Below are positions 44,489 through 53,656 of a stretch of DNA of 64,000 nucleotides, in pieces; the stretch's first letter is position 1; each line of letters starts with the position of its first letter. The notes under the pieces were generated by a model that saw only the letters and a list, made by a program, of their open reading frames with translations, did no database searches and was not told where the DNA came from. A program made the position numbers and the translations under genes. The DNA is from Pomphorhynchus laevis (taxonomy: Eukaryota; Acanthocephala; Palaeacanthocephala; Echinorhynchida; Pomphorhynchidae), in assembly GCA_012934845.2 (NCBI GenBank), contig WNNJ02003331.1, forward strand, positions 52,907-116,906, read 5' to 3'.

Positions 44489-45319
44489 TTATGCAAAAAC
44501 TGGACGATGAAACGCCGATCTGGATCCTCTAATGCACCGGGATACCATCCTTGCGAGACGGATGCCTATTCTACAACGCAGCGTTGAAATTACATCCGAA
44601 TACTTAACCTCTGCTCTTTCGGCGATAGTATTCGCGATTTTTTTCAGAAGACTTTCCGTGCCCTTACCTGCACCTCCAGAGTTCGACAACACAACAGGAA
44701 TGAAAGATGCTCTTTCAATTTCGGTTATTCTTTCTAGATATTTATTTCTTTTTCGGCTTTCGTGATACTCAAAACACGCACTCGGATTCCTTGATAAATT
44801 CGACGGCGCGAGCGCATTAAAAATGCAAACATCTATTAAAGTACGTTCCGTCTTGTCACCAAACAATCCGTTGCATGATATGTCCAATCTCGCTTCTTTA
44901 TCCTTAGTAGTTGTTTGTTTCAAGAAAGTTACATTTGAAGAAACAGGCGCCAGTCGAGGTTCGATTTGTACAGATGGACATATCTCAGTAAGCGTGTATG
45001 CTAAGAAATCCCGTACCACGTCATGTCTCATAGATGGAAGTCCACCAAGTGAACACGAAAGCGAGTGCGCCAGAGAATTTACTGTACCACATTGACAATA
45101 GGACGGAGCGCTTTTTGGAAGAAAACCGTATCGCGCCGCCATAGCGTCTCGAAATTCATCGTTGCTTAGCCTTGAATTCCTTTCATGCGATGGATAAACT
45201 GAAAGCCATGATGATGCACCTTTGACTGACGAGTGTTCTATTGACCTTCTCAATAAATGATTGCAATTATCGAGAATATTATTGCGATTAATTTTACAAC
45301 GGGAGATATTTTGAGCGCG
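44489..45319 (-). CDS. Restriction-like endonuclease half of the CXC-type LINE
   Basis: About 277 codons, contiguous and open. A zinc finger CQCG-x7-H-x4-C precedes RHDVVRD and an E-x-RLAPV block, then ARLDIS and TLIDVCIF: the R/H...E...D...D pattern of the PD-(D/E)XK nuclease used by R2-like LINEs to nick the target. The last part (YHESRKRNKY, RASFIPVVLSN) is conserved in all five copies of the family in this window. The open frame upstream of 45319 belongs to the 3' end of the inserted CR1-like element, so the apparent fusion start at 45394 is artificial. Confidence 0.8.
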   Translation of the reverse strand, partial: RAQNISRCKINRNNILDNCNHLLRRSIEHSSVKGASSWLSVYPSHERNSRLSNDEFRDAMAARYGFLPKSAPSYCQCGTVNSLAHSLSCSLGGLPSMRHDVVRDFLAYTLTEICPSVQIEPRLAPVSSNVTFLKQTTTKDKEARLDISCNGLFGDKTERTLIDVCIFNALAPSNLSRNPSACFEYHESRKRNKYLERITEIERASFIPVVLSNSGGAGKGTESLLKKIANTIAERAEVKYSDVISTLRCRIGIRLARMVSRCIRGSRSAFHRPVFA

Positions 45320-45386
45320 GATTATTATTATCAAGTTCAGACTTAGCCATAAGGCTTTAAGCCGATCACACAATACAGAAAAAAGA

Positions 45387-48353
45387 TCAACCAAATGGGT
45401 AGGTTAGAAAAGGTGACAAATCAGCCTGGACGTATATCCAACGTCGAACCCTGTTTTTGAAAGCGAGGAAATTGGTGATGGCAGCGATAGGTTCAGGCAA
45501 ACTATTCCAAACATCTACTGCCCGTTCAGACAGTCTGTAAAATTTTCGCAGCTTACCCGGTAATTTTTTAAAAAGCATCTTACAATGACCTCGCAATCTC
45601 GAATTATCTCGAAATCTAACTACACCCAAAGGAAAGCCATCAGCTGAATGTACAATTTTCCAAAGTGTAATCAGATCAAGAAAAAGATACCGATACCTCA
45701 CTGATAAAACGTTCAAACATCTTAATCTTGAAATAAAGCTTCCTTGACAACACATCCGAGAAGCTCGTCTCATTACACTTTCCAAGTTATTCAACTCACT
45801 CCTGGTCGTTGGAAAGGTTGCCTGTACACAATACTCAAGATGTGGTCTTACTAGGGCACAATAAAGTTTGGCGAAGATTTGCGGCGATAATTTTGCAAAA
45901 GTCATTTTTATGCAGTATAAGGCACGTATCGCTTTTAACCGCGCGTGATCACTATTTGCTCTTGTCTTTAGCGATTCGTGAATTATCACTCCCAGGTCGG
46001 GATGTTCTGAGACTCGCTTGATTGAGTGTCCATTTATTTTGTAATCGAAATGAGTTTTATCTCTACCCAATCTGATCCATACACATTTTGTCGCGTTGAG
46101 TATCAAGCCAGTGCTATTACACCAAGTCCCGATACGGTTAAGGTCACATTGTAAAAATTCACAATCCGCCTCGTTTTGGGTTGTTGCCCATATTTTAACA
46201 TCGTCAGCAAATGCCAGGTGAGGACACTTTAACCTTAGGAGTAGGTCATTCAAAAAGATGATAAAGAGAAGTGGACCTAGGACCGTGCCCTGAGGAACAC
46301 CCGAATGAACACGTCGAGCTGTTGACAAAACTTCATCTAATCGCACAACGAATGATCGATCCTCGAGAAATGTCTTAATCCAGTTGCAAATTGTCGTAGG
46401 TACACCGTAATGACGTAGTAGTGAATCTAAACCAGCATGTGGAACTCTATCAAAGGCCTTAGAGAAATCAAGAAATATTATATCAACTGTAAGACCCGAA
46501 CTAAGAGCAGCTACCCAATGTTCGCGAGCATTCAACAGATTAGTTAGGCACGAGCGACCAGGTCGGAAGCCGTGCTGAGAATCATCAAGAATTTGATATA
46601 AATTTAGATGTTCACGTATTCTCTTCGCAATGAGTCTCTCCATAATTTTAGAAATAACACTGGTAAGACTAATTGGTCTAAAATCTGAACAAGTTAGTGC
46701 CAACTGTTTCTTTGGAATAGGTACAACAATTGCCCTTTTCCAATCATCAGGAATCCACGAATACTGTAAGCTTCGATGAAATAGAGACGTAAGGCTTGGA
46801 GCAATAATGTGCAACAGAGTACGCAAAAGAAAAGGGGATACACCATCTGGTCCTGCAGAGCCAAAACTATTTAATTTATGGAGTTCAGACTGAACTTGAA
46901 TGACATTAATAGGAGATATTGGTAAGTTAGATTGTAAGTTGGGCGGGTACTGTATCTGGTCAATATTCGATTGCGAGGATGGAGATACTACAAAACTGCT
47001 TGCAAGAGCTTCCACAATAGCCTCCTTGTCAACTACATCACCACTTTCTAAACGTACACAATTAATCGTAGAAGGTAGGATTCGACGATGTCTAACGTAT
47101 GCCCAAAAACGTTTAGGTGACCTGTTAATGTCAGAAGCAATACCCTCTTCAAATGTTTTTCTTTTTGAGCGTTTTAGTTGGTTGCATAGATTGCGAAGAG
47201 TTTTGTACTCACGGTGCGTAACAGTGTTACGTTGAGAGATTCGCCATAATCGATTTCTTTCCTTTATCGTAGTCTCCAACTCATTGTCGAACCACAATGG
47301 CGTTGTCGTCTTGTAAGCCCTATTTCTTATTGGTGCAAACGTATCCGAAATGGTTATGAGGTTACTGGTCACTAACGATAAATGATCATCAATTGGAAGA
47401 TCAGCAGATCCGAAGTTCAGCTGATGACTATAGAGTTGGAGATCTTCCACATTTACTCGATTCCAATTACGCTTTCCGATGCCACTGCACTTAGATCGTC
47501 GTTGTAAAGTGTGAGCAATCTGTACTGAAATCACACAATGGTCACTGGTTCCTAAAGGAGACTCGAAATCAACTCTGATTACATCTTCAATGCGCTTGGT
47601 AAACCCAAGATCTAATATTGTCTCTGGTTGAGACGATATACATGTTGGCTGATTAATATGTTGGATCAGGAGAAGCTCTGCCAGCAAGAATTCAGCAAGC
47701 TCGCAGTTTTCGACATTATAGTAATACCGGTTGTTACTAATCCAGTTAACTTGAGGAAGATTAAAATCCCCAATAAGGAAGAAATAATTTGAGGAGCAGA
47801 ATGATCTTAACTGATTTTTCAGAAGATCTAACTGTGTATGAACTGAGGGTGATCTGTATACGACGCAAATATCTATTGAACAATGAGTATCATTGACGCA
47901 GAATGACAATAACTCGAATGAATAGTGATCATCGCACAATTCAGTAATCTTCGTAATTGATAAGGTGTTTTTAATATAAGCAGCAACACCCCCGCCACGA
48001 CGACCTGCAACTCTATCTGCTCTCAAAAGTCGATACCCAGAGATAGCCATAAGGTCATCATTAATTTGATAATGAAGCCATGACTCAGAAATGCAAAACA
48101 CGTCAAAATCTTTAAAAGATATAAACTGCTGCACTTCAGACAATTGAGCAGGTAAGCTTCTGATATTGGAGTAACCTACCACCAGAGGACATTCATTATT
48201 ACATATTCTCTCTGAACAATTAGATGGCAACTTCCTTTCCAAACATATATCCACTAGATGTCCAATCATGGCGTTGTAAGGTCTAGAGAAAGATTGATCG
48301 ATCTCCATCGAACTGCAGGACGCCACCTCACAACCCGAAAATTTCGAATGCAC
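45387..48353 (-). CDS. CR1-like LINE ORF2: AP endonuclease and reverse transcriptase, intact
   Basis: 988 codons. Endonuclease first (GYSNIRSLPAQ, CISESWLH, GGGVAAYI, VYRSP, LIGDFNLPQVNW and TSDHCV at about residues 55-275); then the RT (GPDGVSP, FRPISLTSVISK, IIFLDFSKAFDRVPH, HSGVPQGTVLGPLLF and FADDVKIW at about 480-760); then the CR1-type C-terminal block (RLRCLNVLSVRYRYLF, AVDVWNSLP). No internal stop. The protein would nick target DNA and prime reverse transcription there. The real start may lie a little downstream of 48353 because the frame overlaps ORF1. Confidence 0.9.
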   Translation of the reverse strand: MHSKFSGCEVASCSSMEIDQSFSRPYNAMIGHLVDICLERKLPSNCSERICNNECPLVVGYSNIRSLPAQLSEVQQFISFKDFDVFCISESWLHYQINDDLMAISGYRLLRADRVAGRRGGGVAAYIKNTLSITKITELCDDHYSFELLSFCVNDTHCSIDICVVYRSPSVHTQLDLLKNQLRSFCSSNYFFLIGDFNLPQVNWISNNRYYYNVENCELAEFLLAELLLIQHINQPTCISSQPETILDLGFTKRIEDVIRVDFESPLGTSDHCVISVQIAHTLQRRSKCSGIGKRNWNRVNVEDLQLYSHQLNFGSADLPIDDHLSLVTSNLITISDTFAPIRNRAYKTTTPLWFDNELETTIKERNRLWRISQRNTVTHREYKTLRNLCNQLKRSKRKTFEEGIASDINRSPKRFWAYVRHRRILPSTINCVRLESGDVVDKEAIVEALASSFVVSPSSQSNIDQIQYPPNLQSNLPISPINVIQVQSELHKLNSFGSAGPDGVSPFLLRTLLHIIAPSLTSLFHRSLQYSWIPDDWKRAIVVPIPKKQLALTCSDFRPISLTSVISKIMERLIAKRIREHLNLYQILDDSQHGFRPGRSCLTNLLNAREHWVAALSSGLTVDIIFLDFSKAFDRVPHAGLDSLLRHYGVPTTICNWIKTFLEDRSFVVRLDEVLSTARRVHSGVPQGTVLGPLLFIIFLNDLLLRLKCPHLAFADDVKIWATTQNEADCEFLQCDLNRIGTWCNSTGLILNATKCVWIRLGRDKTHFDYKINGHSIKRVSEHPDLGVIIHESLKTRANSDHARLKAIRALYCIKMTFAKLSPQIFAKLYCALVRPHLEYCVQATFPTTRSELNNLESVMRRASRMCCQGSFISRLRCLNVLSVRYRYLFLDLITLWKIVHSADGFPLGVVRFRDNSRLRGHCKMLFKKLPGKLRKFYRLSERAVDVWNSLPEPIAAITNFLAFKNRVRRWIYVQADLSPFLTYPFG

Positions 48354-49568
48354 AGATTCGATTCACCGTTTTGCAGCCTGTAATGAAGTTCCGCCTTGAT
48401 ATCCTTCAATTTTTGCCTGTCTTCGAGAGAAAGATCACGTAAAATTCGTATTTTGTTACCTTTAAGTCGATAACCACGGTCTAAAAGACACTTTGCTTGC
48501 TCTGCCGATCCTAACACAACCTTTAGCAATCGTGATCTATCGTTTTTCTTACCCAACCTATAGAGCTGCCTTACTAAAATAGACGATGCGACCTCTTCCT
48601 CACCTTTTTCGAGCAAATTAGAAAAGAACACACGTAAACCGGCAATATCATCATCAAGCCGCTCCTGTGCACTTGAGGCTGATGACTCATCTAAACCCCA
48701 AATAAGTATGTTACAGCCCCTATTTAATGTATGATTGCGATCTGTGTGACTTTTATTATCAAAATACGTTTTTTTTGCTGAAAGAATCGCTGCCGTCACC
48801 ACCCTCATCCGGTTTGCTTCTTGCGTCTCGCCCTTGTTCCATCTCATTTGAACAAATACACTTGAAAGCTGAGTGAACATTATCTATATCGACGTCTGTA
48901 TCATTGTGTGAAGCTCGTTCATCGGTGACTCCAGTTATACCGATTTCATTGCGATAATCATTAATCACCGATATAGACGATACTTCGTAATTGTCCGATA
49001 CCTTCAAAGCATCATTGTCCAGCGACACCGACGGCTCACCACTAACAACCGATATTGACGACGCACTATTGCCTTCAAATTTCTTACTCAACGTTTGCAT
49101 CACGCGTGAATTTGGATGACCTTTTTTCCAGATACGGGATGAACTTGGTATTTCGCTATTTGTATTTTTAGTGTTCTGAACGTGAAACTCTTGAATGGGT
49201 ATATCTTTATAGGTATCTGATTCGCCAGAACTTTGTACTTCCCGATCGATGCAACTTTTTGAATATGTGTTCCTTTCCGAAGCATTTGTAGATATTTTCT
49301 CGTCACAATGGCCCTTCAAATGAATTAGCAAAGATGCGCAGCAGTACCCACAGTAAAATGATTTATTCGATAGCGCAGATTTCTTTTCCTCCGGAAACGA
49401 TACACTTGTCCACACACTACAATCTTCACTAGAACATTGAATCTGATGATCCACAAACTTTGTTGCAATAGCTCGCTTTGTAGTCTTCCTCTGTTTGACC
49501 ATGATGTTTGATATTGGTTCTTCGGTATAATTGTCTGTGTCGAATTTGTATTGTGTAAGTAGTTCCAA
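48266..49568 (-). CDS. CR1-like LINE ORF1: zinc finger and RNA-binding protein (two frames)
   Basis: Frame one (49568-48759) holds a Cys-rich motif (CSSEDCSVW ... FYCGYC) of the PHD-like type common in invertebrate LINE ORF1, then a Ser/Thr-rich linker. Frame two (48880-48266) holds the RRM-like core: NILIWGLDES, RQLYRLGKKN, RLLKVVLGS and an ILRDLSLEDRQK block. The frames meet at the A8 run 48769-48776; one A fewer would make them continuous, so this may be a homopolymer error, a polymorphism or a mutation. ORF1 proteins bind element RNA. Confidence 0.8.
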
Positions 49569-49599
49569 TTTTCAATATTGTATGTTATATTATTGTATG

Positions 49600-50370
49600 T
49601 TATTTTATCTCAAACTTTTTTATCTCAAACTCTTTTAAGTCGTAGAAGAGTGGATAGCTTGGAAAACCTCGGTGTATGTTTATCAGAATCCAAATTTTTT
49701 TAAGGATTAGTTTAATTATCGTATCTTGTTTTCCTTTTAGTGATTCGCCGGAGTAACCTTCCAAACATGGACCGCATAGGGAAGTAGATGATTCATATTC
49801 CGATTGAACCAATGCTGAAGGATCACGTATACTTACGCCACCGTCCCTGTAACTGAGGCAAAGCGTTCTCCATATAAATTCATCACTTGAAAGATCGATA
49901 TTAAACAGCTTAGATATCATCATTTTTATTCTTTCAGACAGAGGACCAATCCAATCTACAGAACATGCACAAGTCCTCAGGAGATGCGACCATTTGTGCT
50001 GAATTGATCTGATAAAAGCCGTATACGCAACCTGAACATCGAGTTCACCCATATCTACCAACCGTTCAATGGAATTCGATATATCCTGCACAAATGATGA
50101 TACAAACTGCTTAACGTAAGCGTATTTACCGATCGGGGAACCGAGAATTTTCACACCGTTTTCCATTATCGGAATATTGGTGTCACTGAATTCTGTTTGT
50201 AGCGATGTACTGTCATATCCGTTAGAGTAGATTTTACATTTTTCGGGATTGATGTAAAAACCATACTTCGGACCAAGCAACATTAACATTTTGAAAGCCG
50301 CCTTAACCATACTAGGCGGACCAACCATATTACCATCATCAGCATACCATAATTGTTCAACATTGGGGCA
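49600..50370 (-). CDS. RT palm/thumb part of the CXC-type LINE
   Basis: Continues the protein in a second frame: WYADD, then GPPSMVKAAF, YGFYINPEKCKIY (the motif D/E region), VKILGSPIG, a HKWSHLLRTC block and GGVSIRDPSAL. It ends where the CR1-like LINE was inserted. The matching segment in the 53.7-56.5 kb copy is GGMGILNPCEL. Confidence 0.8.
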   Translation of the reverse strand, partial: CPNVEQLWYADDGNMVGPPSMVKAAFKMLMLLGPKYGFYINPEKCKIYSNGYDSTSLQTEFSDTNIPIMENGVKILGSPIGKYAYVKQFVSSFVQDISNSIERLVDMGELDVQVAYTAFIRSIQHKWSHLLRTCACSVDWIGPLSERIKMMISKLFNIDLSSDEFIWRTLCLSYRDGGVSIRDPSALVQSEYESSTSLCGPCLEGYSGESLKGKQDTIIKLILKKIWILINIHRGFPSYPLFYDLKEFEIKKFEIK

Positions 50371-50392
50371 TTTTTTTTATAAGCCGGTATAT

Positions 50393-51895
50393 TCATGGTA
50401 GCGTTGCGGCACTGAAAGCAGCCATTGAAAGAACATCACCCTGTGTAAATCCTTCTGAAGACCATATGTATTCGTTTCCTGTAGCCATTCGAGTAGGATC
50501 TCTATACAAGTTTGACAATACGACTGATAATGCTGGACAAATATAAGGCATATTACGTAAAGCCAATTTTCTATTAATGCGATTAAAAGCATTGTCCGCG
50601 TCGATGGTGAGAAGTATGTTGTTCTCATTAGAAAGATGTGTTTTCAGAGCATGAATAACACATTCAGTTCCTGCCCGATGTGATGCACAATATTGTATAG
50701 AACCACATGCGTGTTGCAGCTGAGGCTGAACAACTTTGAGTATGGCCTTCGAAATAATTCTTCTGGAGACATCCCCGATACCTATTGGACGAATGCCATG
50801 AAGTTTGCTTAGTGGAATTAGTCGGCTTGTGGTAAAAGCCTCCATCGAAGTTTTAGGTATTTTACAAGTTGACAAATGCTTTGAGAAGAGAGCCAGTGCA
50901 TCCGCTAGATTTCGCGACTCAGTTCCAAACGTAGATAGCATTGCGATCCATGCCTTCGCATCAAGGCCAGATGGGCCTGCTCCACCACTCATTCTACAAG
51001 CAGCCGTGATAATTGAATCTGCGTCAATCGAGTCGAATGCTATCGGATGGAAGACTGCATCGTTTTTCAAGGGGGAAGAAAGGATGGCATCTTCGTCAAG
51101 TAATGCAGGCTCTGGATGCTTGTCGAGAAGAAGTTGCCGTACTGTTTTATCCTCAATAGCATCATCGATATCCAAAGGTATACCAACTCCAGGTTCCAAA
51201 TCCAATAACCTTACGGCAGTTGTCAAACGCCCGTTAAGAACGAGCTTTCTGAATGAGCGACGCCAGTCGTCCTCGATATTATCAATTTTGTTTCTTTTGG
51301 AATTTTCATATTGCAGATAGCGGGCTTCGCCTAGTAGTGCATCATAATTACCGGTCTGCCAAGATTCCATCCTTCTCTGTATAAGTTCTTTTGTTTGCTT
51401 CATTTTTGAGTTTCGGCATCGTTGTAGCACGAGTTGAGGTAAAATAATCGCCAATTTAAGAGAACAACTGTCAGATGCTGCAAATTCATAGATGCGAGCC
51501 ATTTCGGAAATAAACGATTTCGACGCTTGACACCTTGGTAGTCTTAACAAATTCGGCTTCCAGAGTGCTACTTCCGTGAACATCACATCGATGTATTCAG
51601 GTGAAACACTGTTTTGATGAGATATTGACGCTTCACATTGTATGTCGTCGTTGTGGACTGGTTGGATTGGATGGACGTATTCGTTATTAAAGGTGTTATT
51701 CCGATGTCCATCGTTACAATGATTTGTGTTTATATTGGTAATATCCGCAGGATTTTCGAGTTTATTAAGGCAGTGTGCTGCCGAACAATTTGTACAAGGA
51801 TGTTTCGCTCTTGCACATTTACAGTTTTTGCATTTAGCTGCCTGTCCATTACACGTACAGCATTTGTATGTAGAGGATGGGACACCTCGAGGCAT
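50393..51895 (-). CDS. CXC finger and reverse transcriptase N-terminal half of the same LINE
   Basis: 500 codons from an ATG at 51895. The cysteine-rich N-terminus resembles one repeat of tesmin/TSO1 CXC DNA-binding domains (C-x-C-NG-x2-A-x-C-x2-C-x-CA pattern) and takes the place of the CCHH/Myb fingers in R2 elements; it probably binds element RNA or target DNA. RT fingers and palm follow, with motif A at IDADNAFN and motif B at EGFTQGDVLS. The YADD motif lies just beyond, in another frame, across a run of eight A's on the coding strand. Confidence 0.85.
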   Translation of the reverse strand: MPRGVPSSTYKCCTCNGQAAKCKNCKCARAKHPCTNCSAAHCLNKLENPADITNINTNHCNDGHRNNTFNNEYVHPIQPVHNDDIQCEASISHQNSVSPEYIDVMFTEVALWKPNLLRLPRCQASKSFISEMARIYEFAASDSCSLKLAIILPQLVLQRCRNSKMKQTKELIQRRMESWQTGNYDALLGEARYLQYENSKRNKIDNIEDDWRRSFRKLVLNGRLTTAVRLLDLEPGVGIPLDIDDAIEDKTVRQLLLDKHPEPALLDEDAILSSPLKNDAVFHPIAFDSIDADSIITAACRMSGGAGPSGLDAKAWIAMLSTFGTESRNLADALALFSKHLSTCKIPKTSMEAFTTSRLIPLSKLHGIRPIGIGDVSRRIISKAILKVVQPQLQHACGSIQYCASHRAGTECVIHALKTHLSNENNILLTIDADNAFNRINRKLALRNMPYICPALSVVLSNLYRDPTRMATGNEYIWSSEGFTQGDVLSMAAFSAATLP

Positions 51896-51950
51896 GCTTG
51901 TGTGTTATAGTGTATGTATGTTAGAGTAAATTGATGATGTAAATTTGATT

Positions 51951-52274
51951 GTAATCAGTTATAATTCAGTGATTTTGTAAGTAGTTTATTAAGCAGCTGT
52001 ATGTTATTTTATTGTATGTTTATTAGAAACCAAATAATATGCACACTAGTCAGAGCCCTTGTATCTCGGGATGACTGCTTGAATTTTGGTTTAAACTCGT
52101 TGTCCCGACCACAGATTCCGGATGCACAGTAGAAAAGGAATTTTGGTATGTATTGGAATAATAATAATTATTATTAAAGGATATTTTTTCTTCTTCTTCG
52201 TTCTGAGAGTTCAAATCACACCCAGGATACCTTGTATGTTATTTTATTGTATTTACTTTAGATCTCAAACTTTT
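51951..52274. other. 5' flank of the CXC-type LINE
   Basis: Probably its 5' UTR, with tgtatgttattttattgta occurring twice (about 52000 and 52232) and related words at 49580-49615 beside the CR1-like insertion. tcggga/tcccga can pair across about 40 bases on the minus strand near 52060-52110. No gene seen. Confidence 0.4.
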
Positions 52275-52505
52275 AAGGTGTAAATTAATAATATTAATAA
52301 TAATATAAAAAAGATTTTTTTTAAATTTCATTGGATACTATGAAACTGAAATAAAAATTTTGTCCAGCACCTCGGAGCTAGCAAATACATATATTGTCTT
52401 CTTTAAAACTCGGATACAGATCTAGGTTAATGTCATTACAGATCTCGGCTAATGTCATTTGGTCCGATTCCAGCAACACAAATAGTTGCTAATATTCTTA
52501 ATTTC
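52275..52505 (+). repeat. About 230-bp dispersed repeat, copy 2
   Basis: Direct copy of 43187-43420 with a few differences, again beginning at ggtgtaaattaataata. It is followed directly by AT-rich sequence that leads into the satellite array. Confidence 0.8.
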
Positions 52506-52589
52506 CTCTAATAATTTTTATTATTCTTAATAATAAAAATACATTAAAAAATTTATACATTAAAAATAATGCATAAATTTTAAAATATT

Positions 52590-53656
52590 ATTAATAATAT
52601 TGATTACGTGAATATAAAACATCATAATTTTAAAAAATAATAATATTAATAATATTGATTATGTAAATATTAAAAATAATGTATTAATTTTAATAATATT
52701 ATTAAATAATATTGATTACGTGAATATAAAACATGACAATTTTAAAAAATATTATTAATAATATTGAGTATGTTAATATTAAAAATAATGTATTAATTTT
52801 AATAATATTTTAAATAATATTGATTACGTGAATATAAAACATTACAATTTTTAAAAATAATATTATTAATAATATTAATCATGTTAATATTAAAAATAAT
52901 GTATTAATTTCAATAATATTTTAAATAATATTGATTACGTGAATAGAAAACGTGATAACTTTAAAAAATATTATTAATAATATTGATTATGTTAATATTA
53001 AAAATAATGTATTAATTTCAATAATATTTTAAATAATATTGATTACGTGAATATAAAACATGACAATTTTAAAAAATATTATTAATAATATTGAGTATGT
53101 TAATATTAAAAATAATGTATTAATTTCAATAATATTTTAAATAATATTGATTACGTGAATAGAAAACGTGATAACTTTAAAAAATATTATTAATAATATT
53201 GATTATGTTAATATTAAAAATAATGTATTAATTTCAATAATATTTTAAATAATATTGATTACGTGAATATAAAACGTGATAACTTTAAAAAATATTATTA
53301 ATAATATTATGTTAATATTTAAAATAATGTATTAATTTCAATAATATTATAAATAATATTGATTACGTGAATATAAAACATGACAATTTTAAAAAATATT
53401 ATTAATAATATTGATTATGTTGATATTAAAAATAATGTATTAATTTTAATAATATTTTAAATAATATTGATTACGTGAATATAAAACATTACAATTTTTA
53501 AAAATAATATTATTAATAATATTAATCATGTTAATATTAAAATAATGTATTAATTTTTATAATATTATTAATAATATTGATTACGTGAATATAAAACATC
53601 ATAATTTTAAAAAATAATATTATTAATAATATTGATTATGTTAATATTTTTAATAT
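52590..53656. repeat. AT satellite, about 108-bp unit, segment 1
   Basis: About ten units, seen by the recurrence of gattacgtgaat at 52602, 52714, 52822, 52933, 53041, 53149, 53257, 53361, 53469 and 53579. Each unit is a dimer of two diverged halves, one with gattacgtgaatataaaac and one with gattatgttaatatt. The join between halves often contains aatattattaataatatt, a perfect 18-bp palindrome. Segments 2 and 3 are the same array, separated by two LINE insertions. Confidence 0.95.

Larger units (their letters stand above)
45320..49600 (-). mobile_element. CR1-like LINE, nearly complete
   Basis: Minus strand, about 4.3 kb with two reading frames and a GATAATAATAAT tail at 45320-45331. It sits inside the CXC-type LINE. 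ORF1 is split by a one-base change in a run of eight A's (48769-48776); ORF2 is intact over 988 codons. ORF1 and ORF2 overlap by 88 bp in different frames. Insertion without an obvious target duplication is usual for CR1. Confidence 0.9.
44401..51950 (-). mobile_element. CXC-finger / RT / restriction-endonuclease LINE, split by a CR1-like LINE
   Basis: Minus strand. Part 1 (51895-49600): ATG at 51895, a CXC finger (CCTCNG...CKNCKCAR...CTNC...C, residues about 12-48), RT motifs (GPSGLDAKAW, LIPLSKLHGIRPIG, LLTIDADNAFN, SEGFTQGDVLSMAAF) and, after a frame change in the T8 run at 50371-50378, WYADD (about 50350) and the RT thumb. Part 2 (45319-44489) resumes with NISRCKIN, then GASSWLSVYP, a CQCG...H...C..GG finger, MRHDVVRDF, EPR, ARLDI and DVCIFNALAPS (restriction-like endonuclease), ending at the stop at 44489. 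The insert between is the CR1-like element. Apart from the insert and the homopolymer frame change, both halves are open, so this is the best copy of its family here. Confidence 0.85.

Noticed and set aside
45320-45394. Start of the 301-codon endonuclease frame at 45394 as a true start
   Set aside because: The first ~25 codons are the 3' end of the inserted CR1-like LINE read through its GATAAT tail; the endonuclease LINE resumes only at 45319.
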